From Jaapia argillacea MUCL 33604 (Eukaryota; Basidiomycota; Agaricomycetes; Jaapiales; Jaapiaceae): DNA of 64,000 nucleotides. The stretch is taken from positions 241,090-305,089 of the forward strand of contig KL197744.1 in NCBI GenBank assembly GCA_000697665.1. Direction: 5' to 3'. Each line of letters begins with the position of its first letter. Position 1 is the first letter of the stretch. The position numbers were made by a program, and so were the translations under genes. Of the stretch, positions 36,504 to 47,800 are shown in pieces. The notes below the pieces were generated by a model. It was not told the DNA's origin. It was given only the letters and a program-made list of their open reading frames with translations, and searched no databases.

Positions 36504-36966
36504 TGTTAAAGTTGTTACTTCAATGAAGTACCGAAGTCAAGACGGTGTACTTCTCTGATGGTACTTAGGTTGCAACATAGAGTGAGGCAGTATGAGGATG
36601 ATTAAGAGAGGAAACCAAATAGGGATCAAGTCAGACTTTGTAGGAATGCAAGTAAAGACTTGTATTGACAAAGTGAACAAGATGGGGGATATTAGCGAGT
36701 ACAGGCAGGTATATATACCGGATAGAAGCGTAGTCTGTAGTAATGATGAGTAAGTCCATAGTAATGATGAGTAAGTCTGTAGTAATGATGAGTAAGTAGG
36801 GAATCAAGGTGAGTCAAAAGAGATAGGAGTCTGTAGTCCGTAGTCCATAGTCCATAGTCCGTAGTCTGTAGTCCATAGTTAGATGATGAAGTGAAGTAAA
36901 GTGAAGAAGCGAAGTAAAGTGAAGTAAGAAGTGAAAATAGTTCTTGACGAAGTGTGGTTTATAACA
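36504..36966 (-). repeat. 5' LTR of element D
   Basis: The repeat is 463 bp, longer than its partner because it has extra copies of short repeats (AGTAATGATGAGTAAGT and the GTAGTCCATAGTC type) at about 36725-36880. The target duplicate GGTCT follows at 36967-36971. Confidence 0.92.
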
Positions 36967-37241
36967 GGTCTGGTGTGTGTGTCAATGGGGCTTGTGGGTG
37001 CTGGTGTGCGGGGGGTTGGAGGTGGTGGGGAGGGAATGGTGGGTGTTGCTGGTGCTGTAGAGACAGGAGAGGAGATGAAGGAGGTTGACAAGGCAAGCTT
37101 GGAGTTAACACCTGACTTCTTCCTGGGATAGGAATCTTGGAGTAATGAGTGGAAGATGGAATGATAGGAGCCATAGTTGGACAGAACAGACAGGATTGGT
37201 GTGTCACAGACAAGGAGGGCTAGGGGGATTGGTGGTGGCAT

Positions 37242-39600
37242 GAGGTGGCTCGATGAGAATTTGGCATGTAGAATTTAGAATGCGTGTTGATTAGAATTTA
37301 GATGGTGTGTCATCAATCAGAGATGTGTGTGCTCGATCACAAGAAACTATCATCAAGGATTGGAATCAGGAACTACTGGGGGAGAGGTGTTGAAAAACTT
37401 GACAGATGGGTCCATAATTGTTGGTGGAGAAGTGGAGAGGGAGGAGGGAGTACATGACAGCAGTGGGTGTGTGCAAGATGACAAAGATTCTGGGTTGATA
37501 AGATATCCCTCTTTTATTTTCGGACATTGACATATGCATGAGACAGAGGAGATATCCGACTGGTGGGATGAGCATGAACATGATAAGGATTCGTTCCATG
37601 GCGAGAAAGTTAGGTTCCTGGTTCAATGCTTTGGAATCAGAGCTTCTTCACACAGATAAAGCAGCTGTGGGAATTTCGTTGTTGACCATGTTCACCTCCC
37701 TCCTCCTCCTCCTCCTCCTCCTCCTCCTCTGCACCTCTGCCCCCACCCTATCCTGCACCTTCCCCCCACCCACACCCCACTATCTCTCCAAAGACCTTAA
37801 GCACCTCCACCAATCCACCTCCCACCTCCTAACCCCCATCCTCCACCCCTCCCCCTTCCTCCCCCACCTCACCCATAACAAACCATGTATCCTACACTAG
37901 CATTCTGCCCACATCTGCCTGACATGTGGCTGACTCTGGAGTCCCACGGACTGTCCGCATAAGGTGCCCACACATCCAACCCGTGCCACACATCTTCGCT
38001 TGGAAATGTATGCATTATGCACACACTTCGGGTGTGGTGCACATGTAACTGCTGGTGGTCTGCTGAGGGGCGACATTATGTACCTTCCATGTATCTGCAA
38101 GTGGGCCTCAGAGGCTAGATGTGAGTTTCTTATCTTATTCTTCTGACGAAAACAATCCAACCCTCTGCTACGAAATGCCCACACTCAAATAACCTAGCCA
38201 CGACAGCCAGATACCCATATATTGAAATGATACTAGGTATGATACACAGTAATAAGATAGGGAGCTAGTTACGAGAAACAATGGGGCTATATGGAATAAC
38301 AAAATGACAATGTCGACCTTGAGTCCATCATGTCAAGCTTAAGGGTAATTGGCAGGGAGGCTAACTAGGCATGGGGCCATGAGATCCACCGAGAACAACA
38401 ATGATTTGAGATAGCGGTTGGAGACTTCCGAGAGGTGTCAGAACCGGTAAGCCGAGACGAGAATCAGCATGGGCAGCCAGTGAGTCAAAAAGCCATCACG
38501 AGAGAACCAGCTTAGCCATACCATCCCGTCGAGCCAGGTATCAGTTTGCAATGGGTCCAAGTGTGCCAGGGAGACTGAGATATGTATGTCGGGGCATTGG
38601 AAACTTCGAGGCAGAAAACAGTTGTGGTAACGGATTGGTCAATTCCAAGAGTATAGTAGCCAAGCCAGATGCAACTCTATCAATTGTACGTGATTTGAGG
38701 ATGTGCAATGAGGAGAAGAGCGAGGGATGATTGATGAGGTCACGACTGGAGGTTGAACGTTGAAACGTTGACCGGGAGAGAGAGAGGGAGGTCAGGAAGC
38801 CAAGTCGACAAGCAACCCAGACAAAGTTGAACAAGCACATGCCCACATTAGGGCAGACAATTCTGGACTTACATGGGGCATGCACTGAGTTGTAAGGTCA
38901 AAATATTAATCTGTTGACTTGTTGAATTTTTCAGAGACTTAGGAATTGAGGATGTATCATAGTTGGATTGTCAAATAAAGACTACCATACCCTCTCTGTT
39001 CCAGAAAAGATTGATGGATGGCACAGGCAGCATCCTCTGCACACTCATTTCTTACATGGTCACTATCTTCAAATAATCACAGTTATGGGCCCGCTGCTCA
39101 GCCTGTGTGCAACACATGGCTCACAGGAAACCTCACATCTGCCCAGCATGAGTGGCCAATTCTGTCCCACTCCTCATTGTCGCACAGTCAACAGATGCAA
39201 CTAAATTAGGAAAGACAGGAGCGACTGAAACATGGGATGCGTGGGCAGGCGGGTTGGTGGTGTAACATACACCTATGCTCCCTGGAACAACCATGTGCAC
39301 TTCTTCATATACACATGCACTGCTCTTCAATCCCTCACTGATCAGTATGAGCAAGATATTGCGGAAGGGAGACTGGGAGTACTGGCAATTGAGGTGGATT
39401 ATACACCAGAGGAGGGGGATGAGGTTTGGGAGGTTGTGGAGGGGGGCGCTTATTGGAGCTCGGTTGCTTTGGTTAGGAATTTTGAAAGGGAGGAGGAGGG
39501 GGGTGGGGTTGAGTTTGTTGGGCATACAGAGGAGGATGTGAAGGAGGCTGTTGGAAAGCATCTGGCTACGTTTGAACAGGTTTATTACATAGCGTGAGTT
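37242..39600 (+). pseudogene. Unrecognised gene, copy I (interrupted)
   Basis: I do not recognise this gene. A plus-strand open stretch (37538-37900) includes MARKLGSWFNALESELL, a poly-leucine hydrophobic run encoded by a CTC microsatellite, and a Pro/His-rich part. Its frame stops at an insertion of about 1.3 kb and resumes around 39262 with TYTYAPWNN. It then runs to GRLGVLAIEVDYTP, EVWEVVEGGAYWSS and FVGHTEEDVKEAV, ending near 39597. The sister copy is at 49500-50119. The acidic, balanced C-terminal part looks like true protein. The upstream stretch 37242-37537 aligns with 49130-49430, the promoter side of amidotransferase gene 2. The hydrophobic run could be a signal anchor. Confidence 0.5.
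37905..39240. other. Insertion of unknown type in the duplicated locus
   Basis: About 1.3 kb is present here but absent from the sister locus, where the same flanks are joined near 49780. The ends are fuzzy by a few bases, with TACAC or TAACA as possible target duplication. The two ends share a diverged direct repeat (CACATCTGCC, then TGGC, then GTCCCAC). No open frame looks like a protein. It may be a decayed non-autonomous element. Confidence 0.55.
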
Positions 39601-39935
39601 GAGTTGAGTTGAGGACATTGGGGTTATTTTGGGATGATGGATGGTACACAAAGCTCGTTCTATGTATTTCTTACTCGATGCCAGATTTATCTCAACATCC
39701 AACACATTAGATTGTCAAAATCCTGACTCCTCAATCTGAGAACCAAGCCCACAAACACACCATCTTCAAACCCTTCCCCTCCAGCACCAGATGACCTGTG
39801 TTTACCCAAATCCACTCCCTATACCCCCCTCCTTTCCAATACTCAATGAATGCTCAACTCCTGATGATATTCTCCCCACCTCACCCCCCCCCCCACTTCA
39901 CAACCTCATTGGGGGGTCTCATCACCACTTCAATA
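39601..39935. other. Intergenic, part of the duplicated block
   Basis: Just after 39600 the sequence aligns with about 50103-50210 of the sister locus. The remainder is C-rich, with a run of ten C around 39886. I see no gene here. Confidence 0.5.
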
Positions 39936-40111
39936 GGGAGTTTGCGCAAGAGTAAAATTCGTGCTACAAATTTGTACGTTTGCACACCCCAAATTTAGCT
40001 CTACAACACCAAAAATGGCAGTTTTGGCAGGGAAAATGTTGCGCTTCATCGTGTGAAATATTACGCTTTGTAGTGCGAATTTTGCCAAAAATGGCTCATG
40101 CGCAAACTCCT
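39936..40111. mobile_element. Small MITE with 13-bp inverted ends and TA target duplication
   Basis: The left end is GGGAGTTTGCGCA and the right end reads AGGAGTTTGCGCA in reverse complement (12 of 13 match). TA flanks both sides (39934-39935 and 40112-40113). At 176 bp with no coding capacity it fits a Tc1/mariner-type miniature element. Confidence 0.7.
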
Positions 40112-41460
40112 TAATCTCTCCACCAACACCTCCACAACTACTACAATGATGAGTTTCCTTTCGTCACATCCAGCGATGACTGTTTTAGTCGGGATGACCC
40201 CTTTAGTTGGATTGGACGAGGGTCCAAGTGAGCTCAATCAAATGCTTTCCTCCCTGATGTCTCATCCTAACCCCTCTTCCAGTGACATTACAGACAACGC
40301 CTTCTGGTTATCATGTGCTCGCAACCCACAACAATGCTCTAGATGATCTTTGGTGGTGTAGGTCCTGACTAGTACATACTACATTCAAGTTGAGGTCACA
40401 GCTGCCCAGATAGCACCACCTCCTAGTGTCCTCCCTCTTGGTCTTGTCTACTTCTCTGCTGCTTACCCTCTGTTGGCTGATCGATCATGGGGGTTGATGT
40501 TTTGACCATTTGGGTGCTTGGTGATTAGGGATATGAACCCATCCCATCTAATTCCTGTGTGGGTTTTGGGCCATCTTGCCTTGGATTTTTTAATTCGCTG
40601 TGAGGTTCAGGCTTGTTGCTCACTGCTGCAACCAGGCCTGGATGACCATTTGTGTGGTGCCTTTCAATGGGACTCATCCCGACGCTCCCAAAGATATCTG
40701 ATATTCATTCCATTCTCACATTGACAGTTGGTTCGTCGTCGTTGTATGGGCTCAAGTGATTCGTGAAGTTACATGTCAGAAGTGTTAATCTTCCCTGGTG
40801 ATCGTGACCCACTCTTAGTACCAAGTCCATCGTGCCATGTAGGGGACGAGTTTCGTATATCAATTAAATATCCACAGTGCAAGAACGTTACATACATATG
40901 GAAGTTTATCTGGACACCGAGGCCTCGGACGGACTGCTCGTTCGCTGTAACGGGACGTACGTGAGGTTGAAGGTTTAAATATCATCTCGGGGGCCCAGGC
41001 CCGAGAGCTGAGTATGAACGAAGAAGCCAAGGGTGAGGACATCCGGACGGAGGTGAGAGTCAATAAAAACATCGACCACACCACAGAAGGGGAAGTCGAT
41101 CAAGGGAGAACGATGGATTGGTCTTATTTGATCATCGAGGGATGTCGACACTCGGCCGACTTGGTCGAAGCGGGTGAAGACTCACGAATCCACCTTGCAA
41201 TTGCTCTCTTAAAACTTCTCTCCAACGAGTCCGTAGGCTTGCATAGGCACATAACATTGGACTTGCATTCGGGGGGGAAGAACGTCATTGGTCAAGCTGT
41301 GTGACTATCGCGGTGACCGGTGAGAGCATTCAAATATTCACCGGTCGTCGCGACTTCGAAATGCCTGACTTTCCGCCGACTTTCCACGGTTCAGTGGCCT
41401 GCTCAATATCTTGATTCTTGACTCGTCCTGATATTGCCTGCTTCGAGCCTCACCATCCGT
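40112..41460. repeat. Right part of duplicated block I, no gene supported
   Basis: About 40290-41100 aligns in patches with 50280-50900 of the sister block. Examples are GGGACTCATCCCGACGC against GGGAGTCATCCCGACGC, and GAGCTGAGTATGAACGAAG against GGCCGAGCATGAACGAAG. The similarity fades near 41100. No convincing open frame was seen. Confidence 0.65.
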
Positions 41461-41845
41461 CTTAGAATTCACCATGGTATCGTTCGAGATAGGCGTTTCA
41501 ACCGTTGCAATCGTACTCGACCACTTTCTGAAGGTTCGTCTCCGAGTCGACTCCCCGACTCGGAGTTACCTAGTACCATTGTGCAGACGTGACTGTCAGA
41601 CTTTGAGCCACCAGCATGGCTGAAAGTTTTGTGCAAACCAAGCAAGGCGCTCATTCTGACAGTGGAGACTCTTGATTTCGATCCTTGGGCGCCAGAACAC
41701 AGCTCGGGCGTACTGCATTGCACTGGGTGCCGTGCAGAGCTCACGCCGTCTACTGAGGTAGACCTTTACGACTACCCCTCACTCCAGACAAAGCTGCCCA
41801 CCCTTCAATCATCCTACCCGATTCAAACTGTCCCCTTTCTTTGAA

Positions 41846-43117
41846 ATGTCCTTGACCAGCATCACCTTGGATACCTTCATGATTCGACACCCAGAAGTAA
41901 TTATCGACTTTAGCGCTGCGTTGGGGGCAGGTGGATTTGGTACGGTATACCAAGGTCGCTGGCAAGGACATCTTGTTGCGGTGAAGGTATTGGAAAGAGG
42001 AGTACCACCCAAGGTGCTGCTCTCTGATGACGTACAATCGGACATATATTCTGATCAAACATTTCGACCCAGATGCTGCAGAAGGAGGTCGACATTTGGA
42101 AAGCCCTCCGCCACCCCAACATTCTAGAATTCTACGGCGTTTGCACCACCGCCAGCCTTCCTTTCCTAGTCTCTGCCCTAAAGCGTGAAGGCCACGCATT
42201 GGATTACATCGAGAATCATCCGGATGCGAATAGGTTGAAGATTGTGAGTTCCAATCGTAGGATGCCCGTCGTGTCTTGATATTGATGATTTCACACAAGT
42301 TATATGAAGCGTTGCTTGGTTTATCATATCTCCATGCTCATTCCGTCATCCACGGCGATCTCAAAGCAGTGAGTCTCTCCGTCAATTGCCCATTATATTT
42401 GAGTAACATTTATACAGATGAACATCTTGATAGACGAGCACGGGGCTGCTTGTCTCTCTGATTTTGGTCTATCGCATGTCAGAAAGCACAGCATTTCGAC
42501 AGCTGGACCTACAAGCAGCCGCACTCCGCAAGGAACTCTTCGCTGGATGGCCCCGGAGCAGATGTCGAGAGGCATCACCAATAAGATGTCCGATGTGTAC
42601 AGCTTTGGGATGACGATGTACGAGGTAAGTATTTCCCTCCAGAATTTGACGTCCTGCCACTCAACGATTATGATCACTACAGCTTCTTGCTGAGGAGGTT
42701 CCTTTCGCACATCTTCGCGACCAAGTGCTCTACGGTGTGATCATTTACCAACAAGAGCGCCCATCGCGGCCGGAGGGGCTTCAGCGCATACTCGGCGATC
42801 TCGATGATGACATGTGGAGTCTCATTGTTGAGACATGGAGCCAAAATCCCGCAGAGAGACCAACTGTCACGACGTTAGTCCCCGCCCTCGAGAAGCTGTC
42901 CTCAGAATGGAGTTTAGGCTCAACCTGGATGGGTCCAGTATCAGATCGGCTACGTTTTTCTCCACTTGGCTCTCTCTCTAGGGGGACCGATGAAGCAATG
43001 GCCCCTGAGAGAACGGATGTGAATTCTGGAGAACTTGTGGCCATGTCGCAGAGATATTTCAATGATAATCCATCTGGCAGGGTGACGAGACTAGATTTCG
43101 ACTCCCCCACTCGGTGA
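41846..43117 (+). CDS. Tyrosine-kinase-like (TKL) serine/threonine kinase
   Basis: Five exons are supported: 41846-42013, 42073-42243, 42300-42368, 42418-42624 and 42683-43117. All introns start GT, end AG and fall between codons. They give 349 residues. Kinase landmarks are the glycine loop GAGGFG (27-32), the ATP-binding Lys47 (VAVKV), Glu61 in helix C, RHPNIL, the catalytic loop HGDLKAMNIL (131-140, His-Gly-Asp instead of His-Arg-Asp), DFG at 151-153 and APE at 181-183. The C-terminal lobe ends with NPAERPTV, then a Ser-rich tail. The enzyme would phosphorylate Ser or Thr residues in the cytosol; such TKL kinases are greatly expanded in mushrooms. The ATG at 41846 is the only one that keeps the glycine loop in frame nearby. 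Extra upstream exons cannot be excluded, since open stretches exist at 41474-41840. Substrate unknown. Confidence 0.88.
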
Positions 43118-43995
43118 GGCCGCCTCTCTTCTACAGTTGTTTTCTGTTGACCTGTAAACTTATCAAGGAGGACCGTCGGTTCGGATGGGACGACTTCGTC
43201 GACACCCAGAAAGCCAACGTCACTGGTTCCCGGACATTTGACCCCTGAACTTGTTAAAGTTTCGCAGCATCAAACACATTTCCTGACTGGGGACCTGGCG
43301 TCGATCGCGGCGTTCAGACGCACTTCCGGAGGGACCTTCCACTTGCCTAATATGGCTAATTTTGCCTTTACCAGTTTGCCTTTTTTTTTTTTTTTCATGC
43401 TTTTCCCAAAAAGGAAGTCCCAGTGAGCCGACCTAACCTCGATTCCGATCAACGATCAAAGGACCTGAAATGGCTTGATGGAAGTGAGGTTATTTGACTT
43501 GATTTACCAGATAGTAGGGCAATAGATGTCTTCGACTACTCTTTGCGCACGTCTCGATGTAGCTGATGCTGCCCGGTCATCTCAGTTATAGTCACAAAGA
43601 AGTGTGTATGAAATTGACATTGGGACGATGTAAGAAATGTGCCCCTCCTTTCTCCATACGACACGATACAACCCAGCCCAATATCGATATAGTGAATCGT
43701 AATGTGTAATTTGAGTTGTCTACGACGATAACATTAGCAATCGTGAGCATAATACAATGTCGATATGAGGAACGCCGTACCGAACACATTTCAATGCAAA
43801 CAACGGTTCTCGAACACTTCACCAGCCTCCTCTCGGCCACGTTCCCAAACTCTTCACGACCCACCAACATACACAATCCACCCCCAACCACCACTTGAAG
43901 AGTCGGGTACGCCGTCTTCCTGAAGGGCCGCGTACGAAGCTGTGGTCGAGTGAACCTTCGTTTGTCGATCGGGGTACAAAGTCGAGCGGGGACGT
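43118..43995. other. Intergenic, no gene supported
   Basis: A T run of 18 bases lies near 43379-43396. Open frames here are short and on both strands, with no recognisable domain. Confidence 0.5.
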
Positions 43996-44960
43996 GTAGT
44001 GTTTGTCGTGTATGAGCTTGAGATTGGGGTTGAACGGAGGAGCCAGTACACTCGCAAAACACCACCCCTACCATGTGTTAATCAACGAAAACGATCGTCG
44101 AAAGCTTCACTGAACGACTTACCCAACCTAACCGTCTAGCACTACCTTTCCCCTACCCAGAAGCTAGAATATATGCCCATCCTAATAATCTATCACGGGG
44201 ATATGTCTTTCAGTATGTTCACGATAACCAGCCAGGAACAAAAACTCACCGAAAATCCACTGCTCCCAAAGCACTCAACCCTACCTCGCCTTCGCGAACC
44301 TCCCGCCTCCCTACCATACACCCCAAAAAAGTCGGTCAAAAAGTCCAACGTCACATCGTAGGATCGAAGATGAATCTCACGTCCCAACAGACACCGTCCA
44401 GGCTCGACCTCCTATCACTAGATGTTCTCGCGCGCCGGCCGCAATGTTGAAGAAGTCGGGACGTTTCGAATGTTTCACAACGTGTGTCTTGAGATGATGC
44501 TCGGGAATGGGATTGATGGAAAGGAGGAGCCGGTACTCCCACAAACACCACCCCTACCATTTTCTTAATCTATAAGCATAAACCATCGTCAGAAGCGATA
44601 CCGAACGACGGACCAAACCCTTCCCGCTCGAAAGATCGCATATATGCATTCAAATCGTCTATCAAGGTGGACATGACATTCAGTGTGTTCACTATCGCGG
44701 AGGAAGAAAAACTAACCGAACACCACCACCGAACACCACCACCGAACATCCCCACTACTCCTGAGCCACTCAACACCACCTCGCCTTCACGAACCTCCCG
44801 CCTCCCCTACCACACACGCCCAAAAAGATCATTCAAAGGGTCCAGCGTCAACTTGAAATCATAGGATCGAGGCTGAACCTTACCCCCCAATGCACACCAT
44901 CCGCGTTCGACCTCTTGACACTAGACGTTCCCATCACCTCTTGCTCGGCCGTAATGTTGA
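43996..44960. repeat. Diverged tandem duplication of a unit of about 480 bp
   Basis: The unit at about 43998-44475 is repeated at about 44476-44960. Matching landmarks are ACACCACCCCTACCAT (44048 and 44542), the GACATGTC/TTCAGT/GTTCAC region (44200 and 44670), CGAACCTCCCGCCTCC (44297 and 44790) and GTAATGTTGAA-like sequence at the end. The second copy also has a short GAACACCACCAC repeat. Both copies encode similar short peptides (DMSFSMFTI and DMTFSVFTI, then a Ser/Pro-rich part), so a small gene once existed here. I cannot say which strand is coding. Confidence 0.7.
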
Positions 44961-45282
44961 ATTAGTTAAGACGTCTCCCCGGTTTTACGAAATAGACTTA
45001 AAGGCCGAGGCGGTGAAGATCCTCCAGTGGGACGATGAGGCACGGCAATCCGAAGAAGAGGGAAACGGCATCACTCACCAAACTCTCCAACCAACTCTCA
45101 CAACCAAACCTTTCCTTCCCCTACAATTTCTACAAAGCTCCTCAAATGCGGCTGTGCTAACGAACTGCAATGTAACCGCTTTCAAACCAGCACACCCGCC
45201 CTCACGCAGAACCAGATAATCCATCTTCCCCCTCCAACTTCATCATGAACGATAGCGAGTTATCCGAAGTCACCAAGGGTTC

Positions 45283-45440
45283 TTGATGATTTGGATCGTG
45301 AATGAAGTGAAGCGGGATACTTGGGATGTAGATAAAATTGTGGCGCCGGTGGGTGTGATTGCTAGTTTGTGGAGGGAGGGAAGGGTTAGGGAAGGGGATT
45401 TAGGATTTGCCCTTCAAGTTGTCTTGATGAGCTCCTCGCT
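45283..45440 (+). other. Possible remnant of an unrecognised gene
   Basis: The plus-strand frame reads WIVNEVKRDTWDVDKIVAPVG and then ASLWREGRVREGDLGFALQ. This has the composition of real protein but I do not recognise it and find no clear start or splice sites. It ends convergent to amidotransferase gene 1. The left part of duplicated block I keeps only its end (from about 640). Confidence 0.35.
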
Positions 45441-45678
45441 GGCGAAGTACTCATCTCGGAAATTCATTCTACACCCTCACAGAAAACCCCACACCAGAAC
45501 GTCGGCACAATGTGACAACACATTATTACAACAAGACACGACATACACAGAACAAAAAACACACAAGGTACATCTTTTTTTCATCTTCATCTCGGGTATC
45601 ATAATTTTGCGTCCTCCCCCTCCTCCCTCTCCCACTACCCCTCACCAAACCATCACCTCACCCAAACGACCCAAATAA

Positions 45679-47410
45679 TCACCCCTCAAACCCCAAAACA
45701 CCCCAAACAACCCTCCCCACAACACCCCTCCCATCATTCGCCCACTTCTCCCCAATCCTTCTCCTCACATCTTCCGCTGTCGGTTTGTCCAGAACACCTG
45801 TGATCGGAATTAGTACCGAGTGACCAGAGTTATGAGGAAGATGATAGATGAAGTTGAAAATAACATCCACCAAGATGGAGCTAAAGATCCCAGGACGACA
45901 TCATCCCGCGGAATCCCAACCCCCCGACGAAATAGGGAAAGAGATAGTAAGGCGAGATATAGGCAAGACAAGACGTACCGACTGAAACCCTAGCTTCGAC
46001 TATATGCTCCACAATCCCATCCGTAAACTCGGGATGACCTTGTAAAGTCAAGATCTGAACGTCTTTTAACGATCTCGGTCCCTTCACCGCTCCCCCGTTC
46101 ACCGCACTCCCATTCACCGTACCATTAGCAGCCCCATTAGCAGCAGGACCCAACACACCCCTCCCGTCTTCATAAAACAGCACCATACCCTGATTCGCAC
46201 AAACGGGCGTCGAACCGATTGGTAAGAAGGGAGAAGGGACGGATGGGACGTGGTCTCTGTGGAATTGTTCGATTGTCTGTGGCGGGTGTGTTAGTGTCGG
46301 ATTTAGATGATCGAAATAAAAGTGACGTCATCGAAGCGAAATTGGGACGACCACCTAAAGACAGGCGGTCACCGAAAACGAGCACCACGAATAATGGCAG
46401 CCAAACCCCCAGATGAACCCAACGAGAATAATTTAGAAACTCACAAAAGCCGATACCCCGAAAAGTTCTTTTCCCACTTCATTCAGTTCGACCTTGGTAG
46501 GACCTACTTCCCAGATCCCGTTGTTGGGGACTACGGTGCCTGATAGAGCTCTTGCTATTATTTGGTGGCCGAAACATATTCCTGTGAGTGGTTTGTTAGT
46601 TATGTGAAGGGAAGGGGAGGGAGAGGGAGAGGAGGGATGGGGGAGGAAAAGGGACGGACCAATGATCTTAACCTCCGGTTTCGTCCTCGCAACTCTCGCG
46701 ACGAACTCTGTCAATTTATTGATCCACTCTACGTTCTCATACGCCGAAGCAGCTAGAACCAACCCATTGGATATCCGAGTATAATAAAAGGGGGACGGGA
46801 AAGACTCACCACTTCCCGAAATCAATAACCCCTTATACCCACCCAACGTCTCCTCATCCGGATACTCTCCTTTCACAACATCAAAAGCTTCAAGCACCCA
46901 CTCCTCCTCTCCCTCTCCCTCCACCTTCCTCGCCTCGACAACAGGCGAAGCAGGCATCAAAATGCCTTTCCTAATAGGCAAAGTATGCGTATCCAACTCC
47001 GCCACCAACTCTTCAATACCAACTTTCGCTGCTACGCGTTCACGAACGTAAGGCGCTACGGCGGTTTGCTGCCCGCGACGTTTATAGGCGGCTGTGAAGA
47101 TGGGTCTGGTGTGGGTGTCGGCTGGGGCGCGGATAACGGGTCTGGTGTGTGTGTCGATTGGGCTTGTGGGCGCTGGGGTGCGGGGTGTTGGAGGTGGGGG
47201 GGAGGGGATGGTGGGTGTTGCTGGTGCTGTAGAGACAGGAGAAGAGAGGGAGGAGGTTGACAAGGCGAGCTTGGAGTTGACGCCTGACTTCTTCCCGGGA
47301 TAGGAATCTTGGAGTAAAGAATGGAAGATGGAATGATAGGAGCCATAGTTGGACAGAACAGACGGGATGGGCGTGTCGCAGACAAGGAGGGCTAGGCGAG
47401 TTGGAGGCAT
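45679..47410 (-). CDS. Class-I glutamine amidotransferase, gene 1
   Basis: Five exons on the minus strand: 47410-46810, 46752-46660, 46581-46445, 46276-45979 and 45797-45679. They give 415 residues. A lone class-I glutamine amidotransferase (GATase) domain is seen. The nucleophile is Cys234 in GICFGHQII, and the His358/Glu360 pair lies in LTLQGHPEF. Such enzymes release ammonia from glutamine or cut gamma-glutamyl bonds. No synthetase domain is attached. It resembles the stand-alone fungal GATase group (yeast YLR126C type) and plant gamma-glutamyl peptidases, so the true substrate is open. Exon 1 has a low-complexity Pro/Thr/Ser insert (about residues 50-90), absent from gene 2. Exon 4 has an Asn/Gly/Ala-rich stretch. 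Donor two is the unusual GTCCGT. It lies head to tail with gene 2, which is upstream. Confidence 0.88.
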
Positions 47411-47800
47411 CCTAGGTAACTCTGGTGTTGGTATCTAGTAAAAGTCGAATCAAGGTCGGATGAATGAAAGGACAAGTTGTGGTCGGAGGGGATGGATGGA
47501 TAAGGCTGATTGGATGACGTAAGCACGCTAGTCGGTAAACCATCGGAAGGCCCATCCCGTATTATCCCTCGGGACTGGCTTGACTTGCGGAAACCAGTAC
47601 GGAGGGAGACGTCGAGCTCATCCTTCCTACGGATGGTATAGGGGCTGATCGCGGGCGGGCCGAGTGGATTGAGGTTAGGTTTCCTCTCGTAAACATGGGG
47701 AAGTTCTCGTAAACACGAGGAAATAAATTCAGCCGGGGTTCTTAACATATGCTCTACATTCCGATCAATAGTGCCAGGGTATATGCGTCCACCCCTACAC

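Larger units (their letters stand above)
28694..36966 (-). mobile_element. Element D: third chromovirus family, broken
   Basis: LTRs at 28694-29107 (414 bp) and 36504-36966 (463 bp) are flanked by GGTCT (28689-28693 and 36967-36971). Minus-strand order is LTR, primer site, gag, protease, reverse transcriptase/RNase H, integrase, chromodomain, a separate downstream open frame with a zinc knuckle, LTR. The LTRs are similar apart from different numbers of short repeats. Reading frames are broken about half a dozen times. The polymerase stretch (32032-33567) is the longest open one in the window. The element is inserted in exon 1 of the dead amidotransferase gene. Confidence 0.95.
20688..37241 (-). 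pseudogene. Dead class-I glutamine amidotransferase gene split by elements A, E and D
   Basis: Pieces of one gene, read on the minus strand, lie around the transposons. Exon 1 starts near 37241 (MPPP, then LALLVCDTPI) and breaks at 36972, where D is inserted. It resumes at 28693 and runs to the donor near 28352. Exon 2 (AYENVEWINKLTEF) follows, then the intron holding E. Exon 3 lies at about 21509-21376 (GICFSHQIIARAL), exon 4 at about 21200-20900 (LTLQGHPKFTDG) and the start of exon 5 at about 20740-20690, broken by A. The order and exon limits match intact gene 1 at 45679-47410. Two conserved positions are altered: the Gly after the nucleophile motif Cys-Phe is Ser, and the Glu of the His-Pro-Glu motif is Lys. 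Both changes are G-to-A at former CpG sites. The gene cannot make a normal product. Confidence 0.9.

Noticed and set aside
37690-37725. CTC microsatellite as a functional repeat
   Set aside because: A simple trinucleotide run within an unrecognised gene; the sister copy has a shorter version, consistent with slippage.
41750-42298. 182-codon minus-strand open frame
   Set aside because: It lies antisense to the spliced TKL kinase exons, whose motifs fix the plus strand as coding.
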